From the NCBI GenBank assembly GCA_963822295.1, contig CAWGHD010000002.1, positions 2,046,001 through 2,110,000 on the forward strand: a DNA stretch of 64,000 nucleotides. Direction: 5' to 3'. Numbering within the stretch: position 1 is the stretch's first letter; each line of letters starts with the position of its first letter. Origin of the DNA: VRUE01 sp963822295. GTDB lineage: Bacteria > Actinomycetota > Thermoleophilia > Solirubrobacterales > 70-9. The notes below the pieces were generated by a model. That model made no database searches. It was not told where the DNA came from and saw only the letters and a program-made list of their open reading frames with translations. Of the stretch, positions 25,163-33,799 are shown piece by piece. Position numbers and translations under genes: made by a program.

Positions 25163-25999
25163 ATGACCTGGTGGGAAGCGATCCTCCTCGGCGCCGTCGA
25201 GGGGCTGACCGAGTTCCTGCCGATCTCCAGCACGGGCCACCTGACGATCCTCGAGCGCCTGCTCGGCCACTCGACCGACGACCCGGACATCGTCGCCTTC
25301 ACGGCGATCATCCAGCTCGGGGCGGTCGCGGCGACGCTCCTCTTCCTGCGCCGCGACATCGTCAGGCTCTCGGCCGCCTGGTTCCAGGGTGTCGCCAGCC
25401 CGGAGCGCCGGGCCGGCCGCGACTACCGCTTCGCCTGGGCGGTGATCCTCGGGTCGCTGCCGATCATCGCCGTCGGCCTCGCCTTCAAGGACGAGATCGA
25501 GACGACGCTGCGCAGCCTCTGGTTTGTCGGCGGGGCGCTGATCCTCTGGAGCGGGGTGATGTGGTTCGCGGACAGCAGGGCGACGCAGCGGCGCCACGAG
25601 GAGGACGTCACCTGGCGCGACACGCTGATCATCGGCATCGTCCAGTGCCTGGCCCTGGTCCCGGGCGTCTCGCGCTCGGGGGCGACGATGTCAGCCGGCC
25701 TGCTGCGCGAAATCGACCGGGTCGCGGTCACCCGGCTCTCCTTCTTCCTCTCGATCCCGGCGCTGACCGGGGCCGGGATCCTGCAGGCGACCACCGAGTT
25801 CGACAACATCGGCAGCGGCATCGGGTGGGGCCCGACGATCGTCGCCACCTTGGTCAGCTTCGGCGTCGCCTTCCTCGCCGTCTCCTGGCTGCTGCGCTAC
25901 ATCGCCCGCCACGACTACTCCCTGTTCATCATCTACCGGGTCGTGCTCGGCAGCTTCGTCCTGGCGCTGGTGGCGAGCGGCGCGGTGGCGCCGACCTAG
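25163..25999 (+). CDS. uppP: Undecaprenyl-diphosphatase
   Basis: A 278-residue BacA/UppP integral membrane enzyme that dephosphorylates undecaprenyl diphosphate to recycle the lipid carrier for peptidoglycan and other surface polymers. The N-terminal motif EGLTEFLPISSTGHL and the second active-site motif PGVSRSGATM are intact, with about eight hydrophobic segments. Family members also give bacitracin resistance. The gene ends 14 bases before the convergent corA stop. Confidence 0.96.
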   Translation: MTWWEAILLGAVEGLTEFLPISSTGHLTILERLLGHSTDDPDIVAFTAIIQLGAVAATLLFLRRDIVRLSAAWFQGVASPERRAGRDYRFAWAVILGSLPIIAVGLAFKDEIETTLRSLWFVGGALILWSGVMWFADSRATQRRHEEDVTWRDTLIIGIVQCLALVPGVSRSGATMSAGLLREIDRVAVTRLSFFLSIPALTGAGILQATTEFDNIGSGIGWGPTIVATLVSFGVAFLAVSWLLRYIARHDYSLFIIYRVVLGSFVLALVASGAVAPT

Positions 26000-26013
26000 G
26001 CGGCCGCGGGCGC

Positions 26014-26983
26014 CTAGAGCCAGCCGGCGCGCTTGAAGCGCCGGTACAGCAGCAGGCAGGCGACCGCGATCAGGACGAGGACGGCGGGATAGCCGAAGCG
26101 CGACTCCAGCTCCGGCATGTGCTCGAAGTTCATCCCGTAGATGCCGGCGACCATCGTCGGCACGGCGAGGATCGCGACCCAGGCCGAGATCTTTCGCATG
26201 TCCTCGTTCTGGCGGACCGAGACCTGGGTCAGGTTGGCGTGCAGGGCGCTGCCGAGCAGCTCGCGGAAGCCGGCGATCTGCCCGTTGACCCGGCGCAGGT
26301 GGTCGTGGACATCGCGGTAGTACTCGCGCAGCTCGTCGGGGACGACCGCGAAATGGCCGCGGGTGATCTCGTCGACGGCGGGCGAGAGCGGCGCGACCGC
26401 GGCGTGGAAGTCGAGCACCTCCCGCTCCAGCTTGTAGATCCGCTCGGCGGGGTTGTTCGCCCTCGTCGGAGAAGACCTCGCGCTCGACCTGCTGGATGTC
26501 CACGTCCACCCCCTGGGCGGCGACTCCGTATCCGTCGACGACGTGGTCGAGGATCGCGTAGAGCGCCATCCCCGGCCCGTGCCCGAGCAGCTCCGGCCGC
26601 CGCTCGATCCGCTCGCGGACCTCGCTCAGGCCACCGTCGCCGTGGCGGACGGTGACGATGAAGCCGGGGTGGACGAAGAGCATCAGCTCGCCGATCTCGA
26701 TCACCTCCTCGGAGTCCACGTAGCGGGTGGTCTTGACGACGACGAACAGGGTCTCGCCGTAGAGCTCGACCTTGGGCCGCTGGTGGGCCTTGACCGCGTC
26801 CTCGACCGCCAGCTCGTGGAGGTCGAACTCGCGGGCGATCGCCTCGAACTCCTGCGCCGACGGTTCGACGACGCCGAGCCAGACGAAGCCCCCGTCGTCG
26901 CGCTGGGCGGCGGCGCCCGCCTCGTCGAGGGAGAGGTCGTCGCGGCGGCGACCGTTCTCGTAGACGGCGCAGTTGACGATCAC
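26014..26983 (-). CDS. corA: CorA-family Mg2+/Co2+ transporter, frameshifted
   Basis: About 322 residues once one extra base is removed. The N-terminal cytoplasmic domain is intact (VWLGVVEPSAQEFEAIAREF, KVELYGETLFVVVKTTRY). After SDEG near 26455 the frame shifts, and the sequence continues NNPAERIYKLEREVLDFHAAV in the frame that ends at 26014. Two C-terminal membrane helices carry the signature YGMNFEHMPE (GMN) at the pore mouth. The start is GTG at 26983. The tail (YRRFKRAGWL) is basic, as usual. Intact motifs on both sides of the slip suggest a sequencing or assembly error. Confidence 0.88.
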
Positions 26984-27012
26984 ACGGGCAGTATCGCGCG
27001 GCGCTGGGCCGG

Positions 27013-29542
27013 CTATCGGATCCCGGCCTCGCGCAGCGCGGCCTTGACCAGCTTGGCGCGGCGGGCGATGCGGGGGTCGGCGACGGCGCTGAAGCGGAGC
27101 CTGCCCCTGCGGTAGCCCCAGACGCGGTCGCCGCCGGGGCCCTTGCGGACGACGAAGATCCCGCCGCCGAGCTTGCTGACCTTCGGCGGGCGCTTGGGCA
27201 GCTTCGGCCTGGTCCTGCCGTTCCTTCTCTTGCCCGCCTTCGGCTTCCCCTTCGCGGCGGCCGTGCTGACCACGAACTCGGCCCCGCCGCCGGCACCGAA
27301 GACGACGGCGACGCCGGAGCGCTTGGCGCCCTTCGCCCTGCCCCGGGTCGCGCACCAGCGGAAGGAGCGACCGACACGCCGCTCGGGCTGGCCGGCGGCG
27401 AGCAGGGTCGCGTCCGGGTCCCTGCCCAGCCTCAGCGGGCCGAACCCGGACCGGGTGAGGCGCCGCGGCGGGGCGAGGCAGCGCGGCCCCGGGACGCCCA
27501 CCGCCCGCTCCCAGGTCTGCAGGTAGGCCTCCGCCCCGTTCATCAGGTCGTCGGCGATCGGGCGCCCGCCGAGCAGGCGCAGCTGCTCCATCCAGTCGGG
27601 GTGCAGCCCGTACTGGGCGACGCCGTCGACGTTGACGTCCCAGACCCGCTGGCCGGAGACCTGGCGCTCGAAGGTGATGTTGCCGTCGAGCGACTTGAAG
27701 GGATAGGCGACGGGGTTGGGCTTGTCGGTGCCGCGGGCCGAGGGCTGGGCGTGGAAGCCGTTGGAGTCGGCGCCGAAGCCCATCCCGAACTCGAAGCGCG
27801 GGTCGGAGGCGGCGCGCAGCCGGCGCCATTCCTCGATGAAGCTCTCGGCCCCCAGCGTGATCGGCTCGGCGAAGCCGCCGAGCCGGTAGATCCGCGGCCA
27901 CATGTGCGGGTCGCTCCAGGTGTGCGAGGCGATCAGGCCCGAGTACCTGCGCCGCTCGGCGATCTCGAGCACCGCCTTGGCGGTCTTCTGCCCCTCGTGG
28001 TCGAGCTCGATCATCAGGCCGCGGTCGATCATCTCCTCGATCAGGAAGCGGCCGAGCGGGGTGAGGCCGCGCGAGTTGCAGTGCGGCGGCGGCGGATAGG
28101 CCGGTGTCGCGCCGCTGGGGAGGAGCCCGGCCAGGCCCGCGCCGATCACCCCCGACTGCTCCGGCGCCGCGGTGTCCTGGGCGTTGTCGTGCTCCGGCCC
28201 GGCGCAGCCCTCGATCTGCCAGAACTGGCCGGTCCGTCCGCGGTTGGCGGAGTTGATCGCGACCCCGAAGGCGCCGCCGTCGAAGCGGACGCCGCCGAAG
28301 GCGTTGTCGAACTTGTGGATCGGGAAGAGCGAGGCGACGCCCATCGCCTCGACCTCGTCGAGGCCGCGCGAGGATCTGCGCCCGGTCGCAGCGCGGCTGG
28401 GCCTCGGAGCCGCCGCAGCCGAAGATCTCCGAGGTCTCGATCCCGAGCACGACGGCGAGCTTGCCTTCGTTGACCACCCGCCGCGCCTCGAACGGGGTGC
28501 GGACGATCCGGAACCAGCCCTTCCCCGGGCCGCCGTTCTGGGCGTCCACGTATTCCTCGAGCTCGCGGATCCGTCGCGCCTGCAGGCGGACGCTTTCCAT
28601 GTCGTCGCAGCTGTTGTGCTTGATCGGGTAGATCTCGCAGAGGGCGACGTTCTCGACCAGGTCGTTGACCATGATCCGCACCCCGCCGAGCCAGGCGCGC
28701 TCCATCCAGCGGAAGTAGGTCTGCTCGTGGGTGAGCGACTCCGGCGCCGGCCAGTCCCTGAACGTCGGCCAGCCGACCGGGTCGTGGGTGCGGGCGGGGT
28801 TGCCGTAGAGGGCGTTCTCCAGCACCGCGCCGGCGCCGTTGGGCTGGTGGTCGGGGCAGTCGACGAGCGCCGCGGGGGCGCCGTAGCGGCTCCAGGGTTC
28901 GCCGCAGTGGGCGTCGCCGCCGAGGAACTCGTAGGCGGTCACGTGGTTGTGGCCGTCGATCGTGCCCTCGACCTCGGCGTACGGGGTCGAGCCGCGCCAG
29001 GGGGTGCCGCTGGCCTCGAGGCCGATCTCGGGGAAGGCGGCGCAGCCGGAGGCCTCCTGGGGAACGAAGGTCGCGCCCCTGCCCGCGGACTGGACGAGGC
29101 GGCCGCCTGCGTCGACGTCGAGCGCGCGGCCCGTACCGTGATTGGTCAGCGTGAAGCCGTTGCCGGACTCGGTCAGCGCCCAGTCGGAGCGGGGACCGGC
29201 ATCGGGCGAGGCGACGATCGCGTCGCCGAGGGACAGTCCGGGGAGGAGCCCTTCGCCGGGCGCCGACGCGGCGATCATGTTGCGGTCGCTGCCGTAGAGC
29301 AGGTAGCTGCCGAGCGCGGTCGCCTTCATCTGGAAGGCGGTCCCGCCGCCGGCCGCATAGCCGGGCCCGGAGCGAGTCACCTTGGCGCCGCCGACCGTCA
29401 GCGTCTGGCAGCTGCCGGCCAGGGAATAGCGTGTGGGCGCATCGGCGGCGCCTGCCATAGGCGCGTTTGTAAGGCATAGCCCGACAAAGGCGACACTGGC
29501 GGCCAGTGAGATCGCCATCCGCCTCGCCGGTCGCCGTCGCAT
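27013..29542 (-). CDS. Secreted metal-dependent hydrolase (amidohydrolase/membrane-dipeptidase-like), frameshifted
   Basis: About 842 residues after removing one extra base near 28366. The signal peptide is AISLAASVAFVGLCLTNAPMAGA. A beta-trefoil-like N-terminal region precedes the catalytic part, which begins TIDGHNHVTAYEF (HxH metal motif). Further segments include IMVNDLVEN, GIETSEIFGCGG, then after the slip GLDEVEAMGVASLFPIHKFD, LMIELDHEGQKTA and LIASHTWSD (additional His ligands). This order recalls the renal-dipeptidase/M19 group of amidohydrolases but the length is much greater. The last 100 residues are basic (KGKPKAGKRRNGRTRPKLP). A TATAAC -10-like box lies only 9 bases before the ATG, suggesting a nearly leaderless message. 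Confidence 0.75.
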
Positions 29543-29584
29543 TGCGGTGTTATACCAAAAATTAATGAATCAAACGCCTAAAAT

Positions 29585-29594
29585 TGACTAGTCA
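29585..29594. promoter_or_regulatory. 10-bp palindrome TGACTAGTCA in a divergent promoter region
   Basis: This perfect palindrome lies 22 bases before the VOC gene start, in an AT-rich 74-base gap (TTATACCAAAAATTAATGAA) shared with the divergent hydrolase gene. It is a possible operator; the short length makes this weak. Confidence 0.3.
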
Positions 29595-29616
29595 GGCCCC
29601 AACCAAGGAGGAAACG

Positions 29617-29976
29617 ATGAACGCCACGCTCGACTTCGTCGGCATCCCGTCGCGGGACTCGGAGCGCTCGCGCAGCTTCTACGTGGACACGCTCGGGCTG
29701 CGCCCAGACGAGACCGCGCGCTTCGAGGTCTGGGTCGGGGAGACCTGCTTCGCGATCTGGGAGCCGGAGAAGTTCGGCGGCGAGTTCGAGCCCCAGCGCA
29801 ACGCCCACCCCGCGCTCCACGTCGACGACGTCGCCGCCGCCCGCAAGGAGCTGGAAGTGAAGGGGGTCGAGTTCTTCGGCGAGATCCTCGACACCGGCGT
29901 CTGCCACATGGCCTTCTTCCGCGATCCGGACGGCAACGACCTGATGCTGCACAACCGCTACGCGGCCTCCGAGTAG
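29617..29976 (+). CDS. VOC-superfamily (glyoxalase-like) protein
   Basis: A 119-residue VOC protein. The first half is DFVGIPSRDSERSRSFYVDTLGLRPDE; the second is PALHVDDVAAARKELEVKGVEFFGE, ending FFRDPDGNDLMLHNRY. The start is decided by a strong ribosome binding site, AAGGAGGAAACG immediately before the ATG. The gene converges with the Fur/Zur gene, with 1 base between the stops. The substrate is unknown. Confidence 0.9.
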   Translation: MNATLDFVGIPSRDSERSRSFYVDTLGLRPDETARFEVWVGETCFAIWEPEKFGGEFEPQRNAHPALHVDDVAAARKELEVKGVEFFGEILDTGVCHMAFFRDPDGNDLMLHNRYAASE

Positions 29977-29977
29977 G

Positions 29978-30424
29978 TCAGGCGGCGCAGCGGCGGCAGA
30001 GGCCGCGGAGGACGACGTCGTGCTCGGAGATCTCGAAGTCGACCTCCGCCGTGGCGCGGTCGATCGCCCGCTCCAGGGCCGGGTCCTCGAACGGCTGCAT
30101 CGTTCCGCAGCGGCGGCAGATCGCGTGGTGGTGATGGTGGCCGTCGGGCTCGACCCGCTCGAAGGCGGCGGTCCCGCGGGTCGCCTCGATGCGGAGCACG
30201 AGGCCCAGCTCCTCGAGCTGGTCGAGCGCCCGGTAGATGCTGGCCCGGCCGATCGACGGCTTGCGGCGGCGCAGCTCGTCGTCGAGCTCCAGGGCGGTGA
30301 CGGCGCAGTCGTGGCGACCGAGCGCTTCCACGACCGTCGTGCGGGCGCCGCCGCGGCGCAGGCCCGCCGCCTGCAGCGCCGAGAGCGCGTGCTCGACCCA
30401 TCCGGTGTCGGTCGCGGGGGCCAT
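29978..30424 (-). CDS. zur: Fur/Zur-family metal-responsive repressor
   Basis: A 148-residue Fur-family regulator. The winged helix is at about 20-80 (RGGARTTVVEALGRHDCAVTALELDDELRRRKPSIGRASIYRALDQLEELGLV). The metal-binding region has the His-rich turn DGHHHHHAICRRCG and a second cysteine pair in LRGLCRRCA, giving the usual structural zinc site. It is the last gene of a metal ABC transporter operon, its ATG overlapping the permease stop. That position and the zinc-type transporter favour Zur over Fur or Mur, but this is inference. It probably represses the whole operon through the box at 33735. Confidence 0.88.
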   Translation of the reverse strand: MAPATDTGWVEHALSALQAAGLRRGGARTTVVEALGRHDCAVTALELDDELRRRKPSIGRASIYRALDQLEELGLVLRIEATRGTAAFERVEPDGHHHHHAICRRCGTMQPFEDPALERAIDRATAEVDFEISEHDVVLRGLCRRCAA

Positions 30425-31266
30425 CAGACGATCGTAGCCTCCGCCTTCGACCGTCCCGACGGCGCCGCCGAAAGCAGCCTGCCGGCGGGCAGTGAGAGCA
30501 GGTAGGCCGCGACGACGGCGAGCGCGATCGAGGCGCCGCCGGCGGTCCCCGCGTAGAAGGAGACGTAGAGCCCGGCGACCGCGGCGAGCACGGCGATCGC
30601 GACGGAGAGCAGGATCATCGGCACGATCCGGTCGGTGAGCTGCCGGGCGGCGGCGGCGGGCCCGACGAAGACGGCGATCACCAGCAGGTTGCCGAGGCCC
30701 TGGACGGCGACCACGATCGCCGCCCCGAGCAGGGCCAGGAGGGCGGCTTCGGTCGCCGCCGGCGCGGCGCCGAGGGCGCGGGCGACGCCGCGGTCGAAGC
30801 CGCCGGCGAGCAGCCGGCCGTGGATCGCGGCGAGGCCGGCGGCGACCGCGGCGGCGAGCACGGCGGCGGCGGCCAGGTCGCCGTCGGAGACCCCGAAGAC
30901 GTCGCCGAAGAGGAGGCTCTGAAGGCCGGGCGGCGAGTCCGCCGAGAGGGCCAGGAGGGCGCCGAGGCCGAAGAGCGTGGTGACGACGACGCCGACCGCG
31001 ACCTCGCGGCTGACTCCGGGGACACGGGAGACGGCGACGATCGCCAGCGCGGCGAGCAGGATCGCGGGCGCGGCGCCGAGCAGCAGCGGCACCCCGGCCA
31101 GGGTGGCGAGGACGAGCCCGGGGAAGATCGAGTGGGCGAGCGACTCCGCCGCGTAGGAGAGGCGGTAGAGCAGGACCCAGCAGCCGAGCGCGCCGCCGGC
31201 GATCCCGATCAGGGCCGCCTCGGCGATCGCCCTCCGCATGAACTCGTCCTGGAGCGGCTCGAGCAT
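30424..31266 (-). CDS. znuB: Metal (probably zinc) ABC transporter permease, ZnuB/ABC-3 family
   Basis: A 280-residue ABC-3 family permease with eight or so hydrophobic segments. Family landmarks include the N-terminal MRRAIAEAALIGIAGGALGCWVLL, RLSYAAESLAHSIFPGLVLA, and GLGNLLVIAVFVGPAAAARQL near the C-terminus. It lies 2 bases after the ATPase gene and overlaps the Zur start by one base. A second permease is fused to the solute-binding protein upstream, so the transporter may use a heterodimeric membrane part. Confidence 0.9.
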   Translation of the reverse strand: MLEPLQDEFMRRAIAEAALIGIAGGALGCWVLLYRLSYAAESLAHSIFPGLVLATLAGVPLLLGAAPAILLAALAIVAVSRVPGVSREVAVGVVVTTLFGLGALLALSADSPPGLQSLLFGDVFGVSDGDLAAAAVLAAAVAAGLAAIHGRLLAGGFDRGVARALGAAPAATEAALLALLGAAIVVAVQGLGNLLVIAVFVGPAAAARQLTDRIVPMILLSVAIAVLAAVAGLYVSFYAGTAGGASIALAVVAAYLLSLPAGRLLSAAPSGRSKAEATIV

Positions 31267-31268
31267 CG

Positions 31269-32021
31269 TCAGTGGTGGTCGTGGTGGTGGGGCGGCAGGA
31301 TCGCGCGCCCGCCGGAGCCGGGCAGCTCGACGATCGCGCCGCCGTAGGTCCGCTCGAGGACGGCGAGGTCGAGGACACGGTCGGGCGGGCCGACCGCGAT
31401 CTGGGCGCGGTTGAGGCAGAGCACGGTGTCCCAGCGCCGCGCCTGCTCGAGGTCGTGGGTGGCGATCACCACCGCCCGTCCCGCGGCGGCGAGCGAGCCG
31501 ATCAGCTCTTCGAGGCCCTCCGAGCTGGTGCGGTCGAGGCCGGAGAAGGGCTCGTCGAGGAGCAGGACCTCGGCATCCTGGACGAGGCTGCGGGCGATCA
31601 GGACGCGCTGGCGCTGGCCGCCGGAGAGCTTGCCGAAGGTCTCGCCGCGCAGGGCGCCGAGGCCGACCTGGTCGAGGGCGCCGGCGGCGAGCGCCCGATC
31701 GGCGCGGCTCGGCCGCCGCCACCAGGGCAGCCGCGAGAGCGCCCCCATCGCCGCCACGTCGAGGGCGGAGACGGGATAGTCGAGCTGCGAGCGCTCGGTC
31801 TGCGGGACCGTCGCGCAGCGGGCGCCGACCCTGACCTCGCCGGCGAGCGGCGACAGCTCGCCGAGCAACGCCCTCATCAGGGTCGTCTTGCCGCCCCCGT
31901 TGGGCCCGAGCAGCGCCATCCTCTCCCCCGGCCGCAGGGAGAACTCGACGCCGGTGATCGCCTCCCGGCCGTCGTAGCCGACGGCGAGCCCGCTCGCCTC
32001 GATCAGGGCTCGATCCGGCAT
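31269..32021 (-). CDS. znuC: Metal ABC transporter ATP-binding protein with His-rich tail
   Basis: A 250-residue ATPase. Walker A is LLGPNGGGKTT, the signature is LSGGQRQRVLIARSL, Walker B is EVLLLDEPFSGLD, and the H-loop is VVIATHDLE. The C-terminus is histidine-rich (PPHHHDHH), which may bind metal. The ATG at 32021 lies inside the end of the upstream fused permease/binding-protein gene (19-base overlap), indicating translational coupling. It energises the adjacent permeases. Confidence 0.93.
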   Translation of the reverse strand: MPDRALIEASGLAVGYDGREAITGVEFSLRPGERMALLGPNGGGKTTLMRALLGELSPLAGEVRVGARCATVPQTERSQLDYPVSALDVAAMGALSRLPWWRRPSRADRALAAGALDQVGLGALRGETFGKLSGGQRQRVLIARSLVQDAEVLLLDEPFSGLDRTSSEGLEELIGSLAAAGRAVVIATHDLEQARRWDTVLCLNRAQIAVGPPDRVLDLAVLERTYGGAIVELPGSGGRAILPPHHHDHH

Positions 32022-33718
32022 CCGGCCGTCCCTCCCATCAGCCCGCGGACGACGGCGTCCGCGTTGGCCGCCTCCATCGCGATGTAGGTGGCCCCGTCGG
32101 AGCCCTCCGGCCCGAGCGAGTCGGCGTAGAGCGAGTGCTCGGCGGAGACGCCGGTCTGCTCGGCGATCGCCTCCGCGACGTCGGGGCTGAGCGAGCTCTC
32201 CGGGAAGATCGCCCTGACGTCCTCGGCCTCGATCGTCTCGGCCAGCTCGCTGAGGTCGCCGGCCGAGGGCTGGGCCTGGGTCGTCCGCGAGGGGATCACG
32301 GTGCCGACGATCTCGATTCCGTAGCGGTCGGCGAAGTAGCCGAGGGCATCGTGGTCGGTGACGATCTTGCGCCGGGCCGGGGGAATCGAGCCGATGCACC
32401 GCTCGATCCCGGCGTCGAGCGCCCTCAGCCGCTCGATGTAGGCGTCCGCGTTGCGCTCGTAGGTCGCCCTGGCGGCCGGGTCGGCGGCGCCGAGCGAGCG
32501 GGCGATCCGCCGCACCGCGGCGATCGCGTTGCGCGGGTCGTGCCACCAATGGGGGTCCTCAGAGCGACGAATCGGCGTGGCCGCTCCGAGGTCGACGACC
32601 TCGGCGTCTGAGCCGCTGTCGGAGGCGACCTCCCCGGCCCACTCGTCGAGCCCCTCGCCGCTGGCGAAGATCAGCTCGGCGCCGGCCACGCCGGCGACGT
32701 CGGAGGGGCGGGGCTCATAGTCGTGCGGGTCGCTGTTGGGCTGGAGAAGCTGGGTCACCTCGACCCTGCCGCCGCCGACCTCGCCGACGAAGTCGCCGAC
32801 CTGGGTCGTCGTCGCCACGACCTCAGTCCGGCCGTCGGCGTCGCCGCCGGCCACGCCGCAACCGGCGGCGCCGAGCAGCGCCAGCGCCCCGAGCGCGGCG
32901 GCCGTGGCGCGGCGCGGGGAACGCGCCAGCGCCCGGCCGCCCGCGACGAGCGCGAAGCCGGCGCCCGCGACGCAGGCGATCGTCGCGCCGGGAGGCGCGT
33001 TCGTCTTCACCGAGAGCCAGAGGCCGACGGTCCCCTCGAGCGCGACCAGGACGACGCTGAGCAGCTGCCAGAGATGAAGTCGGTCGGTCAGCAGGCGGGC
33101 GGTGATCGCCGGGACGAGAAAGAGGGCGGCGACCAGGAGCGAGCCGACGACCGTCAGCGCCGCGACGGTGGCGAGGGCGACGAGCCCGATCAGCAGCGCG
33201 TCCAGCAGCTGCGGGCTGGGGCCTCCGGGAGCCGGGAGCGTCGGGTCGAAGCCGGTCCGCAGCCAGTGGTGCCCGACCAGGGCCGCGGCGAGCAGCGTTG
33301 CCGCGGCGACGCCGCCGGCAAGCGCCAGATCGCCGCCGTCGACCAGCAGCAGGCTGCCGAAGAGCAGCGTCTCGATGTTCGCCCCCGACTCGAAGACGTC
33401 GCTGGCGAGGATCACCCCGCCCGCCAGGCAGCCGACGAGGACGAGGGCCACCGCCGCGTCCTGGCCCGAGCGGCGCCCGCGCAGCCCCGAGGCGCCGAGG
33501 GCGAAGGCGATCGCCGCCACCAGGGCGCCCAGCGGGGCGGCGAAGCCGAGTCCGTCGGCGAGCACGAGGCCGGGAAAGGCGGCGGTGCCGACGGCGTGGG
33601 AGAAGAAGGCGAGGCCCCGCAGCACGATCCAGGTGCCGAGCAGGCCCGCCGGGATCGCCAGGATCAGGATCTCGAGCATGCCGCGCTGGACGAACGGGAG
33701 TTGGAACGGCTCGAGCAT
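32003..33718 (-). CDS. Fused metal ABC transporter permease and ZnuA-like solute-binding protein
   Basis: A 571-residue protein combining two usually separate parts. Residues 1 to about 270 are an ABC-3 permease (LILAIPAGLLGTWIVLRGLAFFSHAVGTAAFPGLVLADG, given here as its parts LGTWIVLRGLAFF and VGTAAFPGLVLADG). From about 275 a lipoprotein-signal-like stretch (RSPRRATAAALGALALLGAA, then GC) leads into a cluster 9 binding protein: VEVTQLLQPNSDPHDYEPRPSD, EDPHWWHDPRNAIAAVRRIA, IVTDHDALGYFADRYG and IFPESSLSPDVAEAI. These hold the His/His/His/Asp metal ligands. No ATG, GTG or TTG precedes the second part in frame, so it is one polypeptide unless cut at the lipobox. It is the first gene of the operon, 17 bases after a candidate Zur box. 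Confidence 0.88.
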   Translation of the reverse strand: MLEPFQLPFVQRGMLEILILAIPAGLLGTWIVLRGLAFFSHAVGTAAFPGLVLADGLGFAAPLGALVAAIAFALGASGLRGRRSGQDAAVALVLVGCLAGGVILASDVFESGANIETLLFGSLLLVDGGDLALAGGVAAATLLAAALVGHHWLRTGFDPTLPAPGGPSPQLLDALLIGLVALATVAALTVVGSLLVAALFLVPAITARLLTDRLHLWQLLSVVLVALEGTVGLWLSVKTNAPPGATIACVAGAGFALVAGGRALARSPRRATAAALGALALLGAAGCGVAGGDADGRTEVVATTTQVGDFVGEVGGGRVEVTQLLQPNSDPHDYEPRPSDVAGVAGAELIFASGEGLDEWAGEVASDSGSDAEVVDLGAATPIRRSEDPHWWHDPRNAIAAVRRIARSLGAADPAARATYERNADAYIERLRALDAGIERCIGSIPPARRKIVTDHDALGYFADRYGIEIVGTVIPSRTTQAQPSAGDLSELAETIEAEDVRAIFPESSLSPDVAEAIAEQTGVSAEHSLYADSLGPEGSDGATYIAMEAANADAVVRGLMGGTAGCRIEP

Positions 33719-33734
33719 CGTCGCGGAACTATAG

Positions 33735-33749
33735 TGAGAATGATTCTAG
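33735..33749 (-). promoter_or_regulatory. Candidate Zur box upstream of the metal ABC operon
   Basis: TGAGAATGATTCTAG contains the palindromic core AGAATGATTCT and resembles the actinobacterial Zur consensus TGAAAATGATTTTCA (11 of 15 positions). It lies 17 bases before the operon start codon, where a bound repressor would block transcription, and in an AT-rich patch. The divergent gene at 33800 might be affected too. Confidence 0.55.
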
Positions 33750-33799
33750 TTTGCATCAGAGGAATTGACACTCCTCCGCGCAGCCGCGACCATCGGGGT

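Noticed and set aside
25691..29542. A single 1283-codon minus-strand frame spanning two genes
   Set aside because: It joins the N-terminal half of the secreted hydrolase and the N-terminal half of corA through out-of-frame sequence. It exists only because each gene has a one-base frameshift.
33741..33799. ATG at 33741 as the start of the RTX-like protein
   Set aside because: It overlaps the Zur-box candidate and would place 20 extra residues before an otherwise well-formed signal peptide starting at GTG 33800.
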